Positions 48,215-59,230 of a stretch of 64,000 nt of DNA are shown piece by piece. The stretch's first letter is position 1, and each line of letters begins with the position of its first letter. Below the pieces are notes generated by a model. It saw only the letters and a program-made list of their open reading frames with translations, had not been told where the DNA came from and made no database searches. Both the position numbers and the translations under genes were made by a program. Source of the DNA: Magicicada septendecula. Taxonomy: Eukaryota; Arthropoda; Insecta; Hemiptera; Cicadidae. The stretch spans positions 690,298,268-690,362,267 of the forward strand of contig CM068367.1 in the NCBI GenBank assembly GCA_034769895.1. The letters run 5' to 3'.

Positions 48215-51200
48215 TCTGGTTATATTGCTTCTGCACAGCCGTTATAAGGTTATTGGAATTTTGCGAAATGAGGGAATTGAGTATACTGGTAATTCTTCTA
48301 TAAATAATAATATGTACGCACTTTTCTGACATGGAAAACTAATTTTTAGTTAAAAATGTTCACCTTTGCCCAAGCCTGCTTCTGCTCATTGAGCTTATTG
48401 GTTACAAACTAACCTAGGTACTATAACACACAGGATCTGGGTGGAAAAGAAGTCCCTACTTATTCTGTATTCCATCAATCAATCCCTTACTTCTTACATT
48501 TGTGTTTTCACCTCTATGTCTTATAGGTAGGTGCATGCAGGTGCTAACGTGCACGCGCGCACACACAGGAACCATATATAGCTATATTTCATTCAAAATT
48601 TACAATAGGAAATGTATGTTGATTGATTGCCTGTGAGGTTAGGCGATCAAAAATATGATTTTTCATGTCCAATCTTTCTTCATATATTATTCTCATTTCA
48701 GCATAAAGGTATCTAGTGAGCAGACATGGTCTAGATTACAACAATTCACTTTGTGCGCATATTTCTCACCCCCAAAAGGAAGCCCACAATTGATTTTTCA
48801 AAAAATTATCTAAAACAGCAGTAAAAGTGATTACAGACACAATGGACTTGGTCCAGTGTCGATATATTCAGCCATTCAAAAGTTAGTGGTAACGGAACCT
48901 GGAGTGGAAACCAGAAAGGAGTGCGATTCCAGAGTCCCTATGGAAGAAGCATTTGTCTATGAGTGTAGCTATCAGGAAGGCCAGTATCTTGTTAAACTGC
49001 TTCAAAGCCCTTGTTAATACCTTCAGACAACAAAAAACTATTTTCCTCCCCTCATCTCCATTTCTTCCAGCAGTTGGTCATTGTGGAAACTCTTCTAGAC
49101 ATACTGGATCGCATCGCCATAACCACCCCTACAATGCCTATCCATGGTACACACGCATCTTCCTCCACCAGCTTTCTGGCTGGCAGGCCTGGAAACCATG
49201 TCTCAAGTCACAGCCACAGATCACATTGCTGCCACTTTTTTTGGTCTGGTGGCTATGGCCCGTAAACGTCAATTCCCCCACTTCTGAAATCCTCCATCCC
49301 AGTAGTTTTCGCGCTTGCTCCCTTCGGCTGCACGTGGTTGCCGGACATCAGTGCTGCAGGATATTGACACTCATCTGCCTGACCACAGACACCATTCACT
49401 GACCACATTCTCCTGCAGTGCTGAAGCAGAGTGTTTCTGTTCTGTGAGCCCTTGAAAACACTGTTCTCACACAAAAAATTGAGTAGAGAAATGAAAAGCA
49501 GCTTTACAGACAGCGGCTAACTTTCAGTGGCTGCTGTATCGTCCTCAATCGGTGATAGTGTCTATGGCAGACCAGTCATTCATACGCCGCCATAACACTT
49601 TTCAGACCCCTCTCGTCACTTTGTATTCATTTTGATGGGAAAACTGGATCTTGACTCGACCATCTAAAGTGCGCTGTAGAGTGGGTCTGCTGACTGGAAA
49701 ACACGCTAGTTGCTGACACCTATTTCAGCATCGTTTTCGAATGACAGCAGCCATTTCTGAGTTGAACTTTTGGCCTTGGACTCCCAATGGCGTTCTTCAG
49801 CACTTGTATTTGCCTATTGGAGCTGCTCTTGGGACCGGGTTCTGACGGTCACTCCTGGGGTCTCAAGCTCGATTCTTACCAGTCTTAAAGTCACCTTTTT
49901 TGGGGCCTTGGATCCACTCTTTGGGCTTCAGAGTCGGTTTTTTACAGAGTGGATTCTATTCCCAACATAGAAAACTTTTGATTGTGCACCGCACCTTGAC
50001 ATCAGTAAAAATCTCTAAGTATGAATTTATAGCACAGTAACTTGTACTGTAAAAATAGGGGCAGGTGAGTGTGGCCCCTATGGTGTGACAATATAATACA
50101 GGATAATTAGAAACATGAAGTTTGGAACACGGGTGCAAATTTTGGTCGCCCGATTTGCAGGCACAAAATTTTCCAGTTGCAGAATGTACACTTTTAAATT
50201 TAAATCCATTTTCTTGACGCTCCACCCATACTATAGGTCTGATCGGTTTTTATGAAACTCTTGGACAGTGGATTATACTTCGGACCCCCACGACATGGGA
50301 AGCTTATGACCACTTCATCTGGAAAAATGCACAAGGCCGTGAAATTCATGGAAAAGGATTGAACTATGACTGGCACATGTAAATGGGAATGCCCCCTCTG
50401 TATATGACCCAATGTAGTAGTATCAGTTATATGCCCAGTCATCTTATTGGCTGAAAAAAGTCTTCACAATTCTGTATATTCTCGCCCCCAGATTAAATTA
50501 ACTATAAAGAACCTGTCAACAATGAAAAAAAAAAAACACATGAACACACATGTTCATGTCCTTTCACAATATATAATACTGAAATACAGCCTAAGCAAAG
50601 GCAATGCCTACTGTATTATTTGTTTTGTCTTTAATCACTAACTGCTTTCACAATTATGAAATTTTATGAAATGTCCGACTAATTACCGTGTTACACTACG
50701 ACCAATGTGGGCCAACATGTTCCAGCTAGGCACCAAATCTAGTTCCCCCAGATAATCAACTGGGAGGCTGTCATGGAGACAAAAATTCAAAATTTAATTA
50801 ATTTAACATAAATTAGCATCTCCACAAGCAAATTGAACTTGAACCGAGTGATTTTTTATTACTGATTATAACTAGACAGTTTTCTTATGTCATATACCTA
50901 GATGCTTTACTTCAGTTGTCAAGAATTCACAATTTGTGTAGTGAAAGGCTTACATTCCTATACTTTTTAGCTCATATAGGTATGCAATCATACTCATTTA
51001 CTTGGCTCTGGCTACCAAAAAACTTGTAAAGTTTTCTAGCCATATTAATAGTTATGTCATGGATCTTGTGTAAACGTATGTACTATGATGTGATGAGGAA
51101 AAACAAAACTGATAACTAAAAACTCAAAAAACTTTTATTTGTCTTGAATAAAATTCAAAGATGACATTTTAAAACTATGGCATTACAATTTTAAAGTGCA

Positions 51201-51640
51201 CTCACTGGTTAACAGTTATAAATTAGCTGTACCATCACAATCCAGTATAGCTGAGTCTACTTTTTTTAGCATCAAGCCAAAAAGGCTGTTACACAGCTAA
51301 AAAATGATATACCATCTCCACAAACATCAAACTTGAACAGAGTAATAATGAAGCAAGAAAAATTCAGCAAATTTGAATTTTTGTGTTCACAAACGTATGT
51401 TATAATTCTGATATTACTACATACACAATTATAGTTCACTGAAGTGAACTACTCTGCCTTGATTGGAACCTAAAATGCATGCCCCAGTGGCACAGGCCAA
51501 GAAAATGCAATATGCATGATACATAATATCATTAAAGAAGTTGTCTGCAAGTCCTGTGAGTCTTACACAAAACAGCAATAGAACATGTCAAGTAAACAAC
51601 AAAGAAAATCTCTTAGACTTAACAATACTAATTTAATATA
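48215..51640. other. Spacer; slightly GC-richer block at about 48,900-50,430, no gene supported
   Basis: 48,215-48,900 and 50,450-51,640 are plain AT-rich sequence. The 48,900-50,430 block has a higher GC content and long ORFs on both strands (for example 48,953-49,402 plus, 149 codons), but their translations are unlike any family I know and the frames compete. It may be a decayed transposable element or a pseudogene fragment. A CA/CG dinucleotide run (GTGCACGCGCGCACACACA) lies at about 48,549. Confidence 0.4.
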
Positions 51641-51953
51641 TGTACATAGAACATCATCAACGGTTCTTCTGCTGTATAGCAGGTTTTCTTTATGAACTCC
51701 TCCACTGTTCTCTGTCTTCTGCCAGCCTTTTCGTGGTAATGTAGTTTTCTACCTTGATGTTGTCCATCAACTGTCGTCTCTTTCTTCCTCTTTTTCCGCT
51801 AACCGTGCCTTCTAGACTGTCTTTTATAATAGAATTTCGTCTTAAACAGTGTCCTATCCAGTTCTTCTTTCCCTTCCTTACTGTTTTTAATATTTCTCTC
51901 TTCTCTCCCACTCTTCTTAACACTTCCTCATTCTGTACTCTGTACATAGAACA
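51641..51953 (-). mobile_element. 5'-truncated LINE 3' end with 13-bp TSD
   Basis: TGTACATAGAACA occurs at 51,641-51,653 and again at 51,941-51,953, exactly flanking 287 bp (51,654-51,940). The insert's minus strand encodes the C-terminal tail of a LINE reverse-transcriptase protein (51,940-51,690): EEVLRRVGEKREIL, then NWIGHCLRRNSI, EGTVSGKRGRKRRQLMD and LAEDREQWRS, ending at a stop, then a short 3' UTR and a (GATG)-type tail. The WIGHxLRR...GKRxRxR...DRxxWR pattern is common at the end of arthropod LINE ORF2s. The clade cannot be decided from this tail. The 5' truncation and TSD show target-primed insertion. Confidence 0.88.
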
Positions 51954-52459
51954 AGAGCACTATTAATGATACAGATATTATTTGTTACTTTTTCGCCAAA
52001 GTAAAACATTTGAATTTGTATTATCCATTTAGTTGCATTCTGTATTGTTGCAAATATGAATAATACTTGCATACTTTATTATACACCCTACTTTTCATTT
52101 TATGTCTCACCAAGTGCACCTTCAGAATGAGTGTTGACAAGTGTGCTCTGTCACCACCAGCATTCTTCACAGATCAGTCCTAAGCCTAATTCTGTACCCT
52201 ACATCACATTCTCATTCTTTGCCAATGATCGATGTTCTGTTACAGCTCCTTGTGCCTGAAACATGGTGAATGTAGTTAGTTGAATATTCTTCCAGACTGG
52301 TTGTAGAAATGGCATGTAGTGATGTAGTGAACAGAGACATGTCCAAAGTGATCCGACTTACATGAAAGTGCACTTCCAAATATCAGCCCACCTCAATGAA
52401 GTAGAGACCAACCCAATGAATCAGTGAATTACTCGGGAATCCAATATCTGGACTTCAAC
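51954..52459. other. AT-rich spacer, nothing recognised
   Basis: No ORF, repeat or site that I can support. Confidence 0.5.
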
Positions 52460-52472
52460 AACCACAACTTGT

Positions 52473-52785
52473 TTTGATGGTGCATCCTCTTCATTCACGC
52501 ACTTAATATTAGTGATAAACTGAACTTTCACTTGTGAACACTTACATTTCTTAATGTCCTCGTATGTTTCGGTTTTTGGTTCCCAACTATACTTTGAATC
52601 CCAGCGCCAACCCCCTCCCACCAACAACCCCCCCACACATTCCACCAACCTGTGAAAAAATCCGTTACAACTGTTCACAACATTCTGTATTTAAACGTCG
52701 CTGAGGAAGGTGTACACCACACCAAAACGTACGAGGACATTAAGAAACGTGAGTGTTCACAAGTGAAAGTTCAGTTTATCACTAA
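52473..52785 (+). mobile_element. Short retroposed insertion with inverted repeat and Penelope-type tail, 313 bp
   Basis: A 13-bp direct repeat AACCACAACTTGT (52,460-52,472 and 52,786-52,798) flanks the insert. Inside, two 64-bp arms (52,509-52,572 and 52,722-52,785) are inverted copies with about five mismatches, separated by about 150 bp. The plus arm is preceded by CTGAGGA (52,701-52,707) and GGTGT...ACACC, then AAAAC: a hammerhead-like core with a changed GAAA. The right arm ends at the TSD. Penelope-like elements are known for inverted partial end repeats and for hammerhead motifs, so this is probably the 3' end of such an element; no coding sequence remains. Confidence 0.6.
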
Positions 52786-52798
52786 AACCACAACTTGT

Positions 52799-55265
52799 CT
52801 TCAGAAACACTCTAGGCATCAGCACTGAGTTTTTTCCTATATGCACTTGGCTATTCACATCAAAATATCTGGTAGAATTATTTTAAAACTACACCCTTTT
52901 ATCTTTTTAATCTTGCCATTACACTATGTGTACATAATTCTGACTTTAGCTTTGATCAGTATGAACTGTCTAACACTAAAAGAAGCAAACTAAGTTACTC
53001 AGTTCAATTTCAAAAGCAACTTTTATACATACTATGTTCAACTTTTGGTCTTCTATACCTCGTATTTAATTGTTCTTTATACCATTCTGCTATCAAGCAT
53101 CAGAATCTCTTAGTTACTTCCTCTTCGGAACTCCCTTCTACATTGTGCAAACACATTTCAGTAATTAGTCACCACACAGAAATCCTCTTCTTACTTCAAA
53201 TGTGGCAAACTCTTTAACATTTTTCCATTGCATTAATCTACATGTTTCACAAGGTTAGGATAACCACTCATGTGGTAAGTTAATTTTGTTATACCTGTTT
53301 TACATATTTCCGTAATAAGTCAAAAAATACAACTATCAGGATAGAAAGGGTGAATAAATATGTATTTCAGTATTAAAAAATAATTGATTATTTTACACTT
53401 ATTTGTAAATAATTAACGATAAGTAAAATAAAAAATAATAATATAAAAACAAAAATTTAAGATTTTCTAAAATTTGAATTTCTCGAATGAAAATTCGAAA
53501 TGTTGACAACTTACCACTAGGTATTAATATCAGTTTTTAGCAAATTACAGACTACTATGTAAAAATGTAGAGTCTAGTATATTCCTTGAAATTAAAAACT
53601 GATTATTGAAAGTATGAAAAAAATGTTTATTATAAAAAAAAATGAAAATTATTTAAATGAAAGGAAACTAAAATGTAAAAACAAACAATTAACATACATA
53701 CAAATTTAAAATAATTATGAATGTTAGCATTCAAAAATCTGAAATCAAAGTAAATTTATACTTTTTAAATTTCACAGTTTCTTGCATTTATTAACAATCC
53801 AATTTTCTGTATGTTTCTACCTTTTCCTTGACCTATTGTTACTTCCAAAAAAAAAACATTCACACTCACTGTTACAATGACACTATTATAATAAGACACT
53901 ATTTGAGTAACAAAGAAATAATGTATGCAGTGTAAGAAAGAAAGAACCAATCTCATCGAAATACCGACTCATACTGACCAAACTTTTCATAGACATGTCA
54001 GGACAATATAACTATGACTAAACATGGTGGAGAAAGGGCGAACCTAAGAAAGAGATCATGGTGACGTGTGGCACCATTCACCCTTACTCCTCCAATATTA
54101 CAGCACTAAGCTCTTAGCTGGTTTTATGCAGTCCATATATTTCAATGCTATTTACAAAATACTAAGGGCAAATATAGACGTGTCAGTGGTATTACTGTGT
54201 TCTTAACATGTCAGAAAATAGCTTGCTGTAAAATAAATTGATTTTTTTTATTTGCCCTTTCTCCTCCGAGCTCTTGATATGTACAGAAAGATCATACTTA
54301 ATGGTAAGAAATTACTAACTCTGCAAAGTGACAAAAAGATCAATATTTATATATACTTAAAATGAATGGAGGTTTTTCAAACCTCTAGTCCACCAGTGAA
54401 GCTTGTGGCGAATGTATTAGTGGCGTATACAACCACTGGTTCGTATACAACCATTCCATACACTCTTTGTAGTGTTGCAACCCGTATAACTAATTATCAT
54501 AATCAAGTTAAACATACATTGGGATACAGGACATTTTTTGTTCTGACAAAGTCACACTGCGTACATCTAATGGAAATTAGCTACTAAGCATACACACAAA
54601 TTCTGTATCTTTTAGTAAATAAAGTGTCTCCTTTTTATACTGGAATTCACTTTAAATGAACATTATATTTTCAGGTTACAATATCTGAATGCGAAGTTGC
54701 AGTATAAGATAGATATTACATTTAGAGTTCAAGGTTGAAGGCACACTAAATCTCACTATTGAATCTCATTATTATGAAACTGTTTGGGTTTAGAAACACA
54801 TGGGAAATGTTAATAAAATGGAAAATGTAACACATGGAATAATGCACAACTTTATCAAAATGTAAATTACAAATGCAAATTAGTATTGCCGAGAAAGTTT
54901 ATAAATAAATTGTTTAAAACTAATGTGAAAAATACACTGTTGTAATTATAAATATAACGAAGTCAATATCTCTTAGATTTTTGTACTGGTTAAGTGTCAT
55001 GAAGTTTGTAAAAGTTGCATTAATAACTTTGGGCAAAAAGCAGTAAGCCTAATGCATATACTTAGTACCACTAACAACAAGGGTGGTTCTTGTTAATTGA
55101 CTCTGAAGTACACACACTCCAACAGGTGAGTAAGGAGGCGGGTAGTGATTTCTGTGTTTTCTACAATGATGTGTAAAATAACTAAATTCTGTGAAAATTC
55201 TTGTAAAAGACTAGACTCGTTTTTCTACAACAAAAATTGTGAATGAGAAGCAGGATAGGCTGCAG
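52799..55265. other. AT-rich spacer, nothing recognised
   Basis: About 2.5 kb at low GC with no plausible gene. The 73-codon ORF at 54,366-54,587 has no recognisable features. Confidence 0.45.
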
Positions 55266-56075
55266 TTTGAAACCAGTGGCGTAAATAACGCCAATGCAAC
55301 CGATGCGACGCATTGGGGTGCAGTGCATAAACGGATATACTGGAAAACATTTCAACCAAATGAACAAAAATTTGTTGTAAAAGAATTATTTATTTATTTA
55401 TGATGAGCGTGTTAATCAGGGTTGATTTTGTCATGCTTTCACTTCAAAAGAATTATTTAAATAATTATAATATAAGCAAATACTGTAGATACCAATACAT
55501 GCAACTCTTGACATTTTACATACATTCCGGTGGCAACCTATGAAGCAGAGCCATGTAGCGTTGTGCCAACTCAAGACACGGGAAGCGCTAGTGTAAGTTG
55601 GACGTATTAATGTCTATAGTATTTGCAGTTAGTAATAAACTCAAGACACGGGAGGCGCTAGGGTGTAACGTGTTGCCACATTTTACCCGAAATTGGACGT
55701 ATTTATATCAATAGTATTTAATATAAGGCATTAATTATCATAAATATTTAGCTCGGCCGGGACCTACTGAACTACGAGCAACGAGCCTGAGTTATCGTCG
55801 GGTTGGTTATTGTTAGGGTAAACGCGTAACGAGTGAAAGTGGGGACCAAATGAATCACTCAAAGATTCCAAGAATCGCTCCCACCTGCTACTGTCTACGC
55901 CTGTTTACTGTCAAAAGTGGAAATCACTCAGTCCTTGTTATACAAATAACACGATTGTGCGGTTCGGTAGTGCTGTATGTTTTAATAATTTTTGGTTACG
56001 GTTACTTGTGTTCAGTTTAGAAAATATTTTTTTTTATTTCTTTAAATTAATAGTAATTTGTTAATTACATTTACC

Positions 56076-58661
56076 ATGGACGGAAACAAACGACCGAGTG
56101 GAGCTGAATTTCAGAAAAGGAGAAAACACGAAGAAGAAAAAATAAAAAAACTACCAAAAATTGACACTTTTTTTGTTAAAAAATGTGATTTTTAGGGAGG
56201 TTCTGCGAGTCAGTCTGATGGAGTTAGTGAGAGAGAGTGTGAAGGCGATAAAAGTTTAGAAGAAAACGACACTTTAAATTTCCTGGGAGATGATTCAAAA
56301 TCAGAAGTCGACCAAAATGTGAGTACAGACTTAAATACTAATTTTAACGCCCCTTCAACATCATCAACCGTTGTAAATAGTATAGTATAAGAAAATGTAG
56401 AAAATATCGATAACAGCAATGATGATGCAACAGGAAAATTTAATACAGATATCGCCCTTTTCTCAGAAGATGAGATAAAAAAAGATGAGTTTAAATCTCT
56501 AATTTTAAACTCTGAACCATGCAGACCTCAAGGGCCTTTTCCTAAAATTCCAAAACAAATAGGTCTTTTTCAAAAGATTATTATTTTTGCGAAACAAAGA
56601 CTGGACAGAAAATTGAGCGTTTTTGGCTTTGTTACTCTCCGGTATTAAATTGGGTGTATTGCGAACCCTGTTGGCTGTTCGCTAACAGACTTGATAAAAA
56701 CTTTAACAAAGCATGGTCCACGGGAAAAATCAATGATTGGGGAAATCTCTCATCAAAAATAAAAGACCACGAATGGAGTAAATGCCATACTAATGCGTGT
56801 AAGGTTTATGGAATCAGAAAAAGTAACAGAGACATTAAAGTACTTTTTTATCAAAAAGAAGAAAAAATGCGTGAAGTAATAAAGAGAATCCTTGATGTTA
56901 TCATAACAATGTCAACTTGCAACTTAGCTTTCAGGGGTCATCGCTCTGAAAGCATCAAAAGTATATCCAGTGAGTCAGGGAATTTTCTGAATATTATTGA
57001 TCTCCTCTCTCGATATGATCCTATTTTAAAGAGCCATCTGGAAAACGAAGGTAGCAGAATAAAATATCTAAGCCCTACAATTCAAAACGAATTGATCCAT
57101 TTAGCATCTCATCAGATTTTGAGTGAAATATTGTCTGAGGTCCAACAATCATCCTTTTTTTCACTCATTTTGGATACCACACAAGACATTTCAAAAATTG
57201 ATCAACTATCAATAATCTTGAGGTACGTTTCTTACAAAACGGATATTAATCAACTTAAAATAATTGAATCATTTTTAGGATTTGTGCAAGTTTCAAAACA
57301 GTCGGCTGAAGGCCTAGAGGAGCATGTAGTTAAATTTTTGGAAGAAAAGAAAATATCTTTGGATAAGTGCCGAGGCCAGGGTTACGATGGGGCGTCTGTC
57401 GTGAGTGGAATTTACACAGGGTTGCAGGCTAGAATAAAATCGAAGTCACCTACCGCTGAATATGTGCATTGTGCTAATCACAATTTAAATTTAGTTTTAA
57501 ATGACAGTGTGAAATCTATTTTAGAGATTTCAGTGTTCTATGATATAATAAACAGTATATATGTTTTTCAGTCAAAGCCTACCAAGATGGCAATCTTTAG
57601 CAGAATCAACCGATACAAGCATTATAAACTTGACCTTAAAAAAACTCTGTCCTACAAGGTGGTCTTCGAGATACGACGCTTTACTAGCAATCAATGTTAA
57701 TTTCGTCCCAGTGATGAAGTGCTTAACCAAAATAATTTTGGCTTCAAACGTAACCAGTGAAGTTGTAGAAGCAACTGGTCTTAGGAAACAAATGGCTTCA
57801 TTTGATTTTGTTTTGATGCTTGTTTTTCAAAGCAGAGTTTTAGAAAGGATTCAGATCACATCGAAATCCCTTCAGAGACCTGACGTTAATCTGGACGATG
57901 CGAAAAATCTCCTTCAGAAGAGTATCAATACCGTAAGGGATCTGCGGGGACAATTCGACGATGTTGTGGATCAAGCCAGAAAATTAGCTGCTAAGTGGAA
58001 CATCGATCCTTCAATGAACACCAAACGCAACAGAAGAGTTAAAACTTTTTTTGACGAACTTGCAAAGGACTATGAATTTAGTGACCCTTTATACAGCTTT
58101 AAAATAAAGGTATTTTTGAAAGCTATTGATATTTTAATTTCACAATTAAATGATAGGTTTAAAAATACGCTACGCCTAGTTGATACTTTCAGTTTTTTGA
58201 AACCAGAAAATCTATTAGAGTTTTCAGACGAACAACTAATAGACTCAGCCTCTGGGTTTTGCAAAAAGTATGAATCCGATGTGACTGCTGCTTTGGTCAA
58301 TGAAGTTATTTGCTTTAGAAATTTTGTCAAAGATGATATCAAAAGTAATAAAATAAGCAAAATCAGCCAATTGGCTGACTATCTATTGATTAAAAATGAG
58401 ATTATTGCGTCTAGTGTGCCAAACATTTGTACAGCATTTATAATGTTTATAACCTTACCAGTCACAGTCGCAAGTAGCGAAAGGTCGTTTTCAAAACTAA
58501 AAATCATAAAAAGCTATTTAAGGAACTCGATGTCTGGTACTAGACTATGTGATCTTAGTATAATTAGTATTGAACATGAGAGATCTCGATGTTTAGATTT
58601 AGACAAGTCAGCTAGACAGTTTTTACAGTTAAAAAGCCGTCGGGGTTTCGTTAGGGAGTAG
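56076..58661 (+). pseudogene. hAT transposase, ZMYM1-like (TTF zinc finger, DUF4371 and hAT C-terminal domain), broken
   Basis: The start at 56,076 (MDGNKRPSGAEFQKRRKHEE) is the usual N-terminus of this family. An in-frame TAG follows after 39 codons (about 56,193) and a second stop occurs near 56,388. A frameshift near 56,550 leads into NRSFSKDYYFCETKTGQKIE, then WVYCEPCWLF...HEWSKCHTNAC, the TTF-type zinc finger. From 56,654 the frame is open to 57,700: SLILDTTQDIS (first Asp), CRGQGYDGASV (second Asp) and VHCANHNLNLVL. A one-base frameshift near 57,566 moves to the frame 57,561-58,661, with CPTRWSSRYDAL and the C-terminal LPVTVASSERSFSKLKIIK (third catalytic residue Glu, dimerisation region), ending at a TAG. 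Total about 780-800 codons, normal for the family. All catalytic residues are visible; about four breaks. Low decay suggests moderate age. Confidence 0.92.
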
Positions 58662-58729
58662 CCTTAAAATGTGAACCCGAGCAGTAGACATCATTTTAAA
58701 TAGGTTAGTTTATTATTCAATAATCAAAA

Positions 58730-58884
58730 ATGTAAGGCATATAACAAATATGTTTTGTAATATTATGTAACATTATGTGCATATATAAATATCATGTTTC
58801 AAGCTTTATAATGTAAGGCATATAACAAATGTGTTTTGTAATATTATGTACATATCAATAAATATCATGTTTCAAACTTTATAA
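58730..58884. repeat. Tandem duplication, about 81 bp x 2, in hAT 3' region
   Basis: Copies begin at 58,730 and 58,811 with ATGTAAGGCATATAACAAAT and both end with ATCATGTTTCAARCTTTATA. They lie after the transposase stop, inside the element. Confidence 0.85.
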
Positions 58885-59230
58885 AAATGTAGCGAGTATA
58901 TTTTTATCATCCTGTAACAAACGTGCAGTAAATATAAGTAATGTGATTCTCATTTCAGTTATTTTCTAATGGTGTATAAAAATATTATGTAAATTCTCTT
59001 TCAAACAAATGTTTGATATACAATTTAAAAATACTTCTTAAAAACGATTTCTCTGAATAATTATGCTCTGTTTAGTATGTTTCGGAGGGAGTTTGAAAAA
59101 TGTTGCGAGGTAAAGTGGTACCTAGGGGGTAAGGATAAAGTTGGTTATTTTTTTTGGAGGGGGGAGGGGCGCACAGGAAAAACGCTTGCATTGGGGCGCA
59201 GTCATCCTTAGTTACGCCACTGTTTGAAAC

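Larger units (their letters stand above)
55274..59222 (+). mobile_element. hAT transposon, 3,949 bp, near full length
   Basis: Ends CAGTGGCGTAAATAA and (rc of right end) CAGTGGCGTAACTAA match over about 15 bp with one mismatch. An exact 8-bp TSD TTTGAAAC flanks it (55,266-55,273 and 59,223-59,230). Both ends also contain a GCATTGGGGYGCAGT motif in the same orientation. The 5' region has a local duplication (55,568-55,625 and 55,639-55,720, each opening AACTCAAGACACGGG). The single gene is a ZMYM1-type hAT transposase with several breaks. Element ends look complete, so it could once have been autonomous. Confidence 0.92.

Noticed and set aside
48953-49402. 149-codon ORF as a host gene
   Set aside because: Competing ORFs on the other strand and frame, low-complexity composition and no known motif; no splice or start context to support it.
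49500-50430. Tc1/mariner or other transposase remnant
   Set aside because: I translated the block on the minus strand and found frequent stops and no catalytic or helix-turn-helix motif that I could name.
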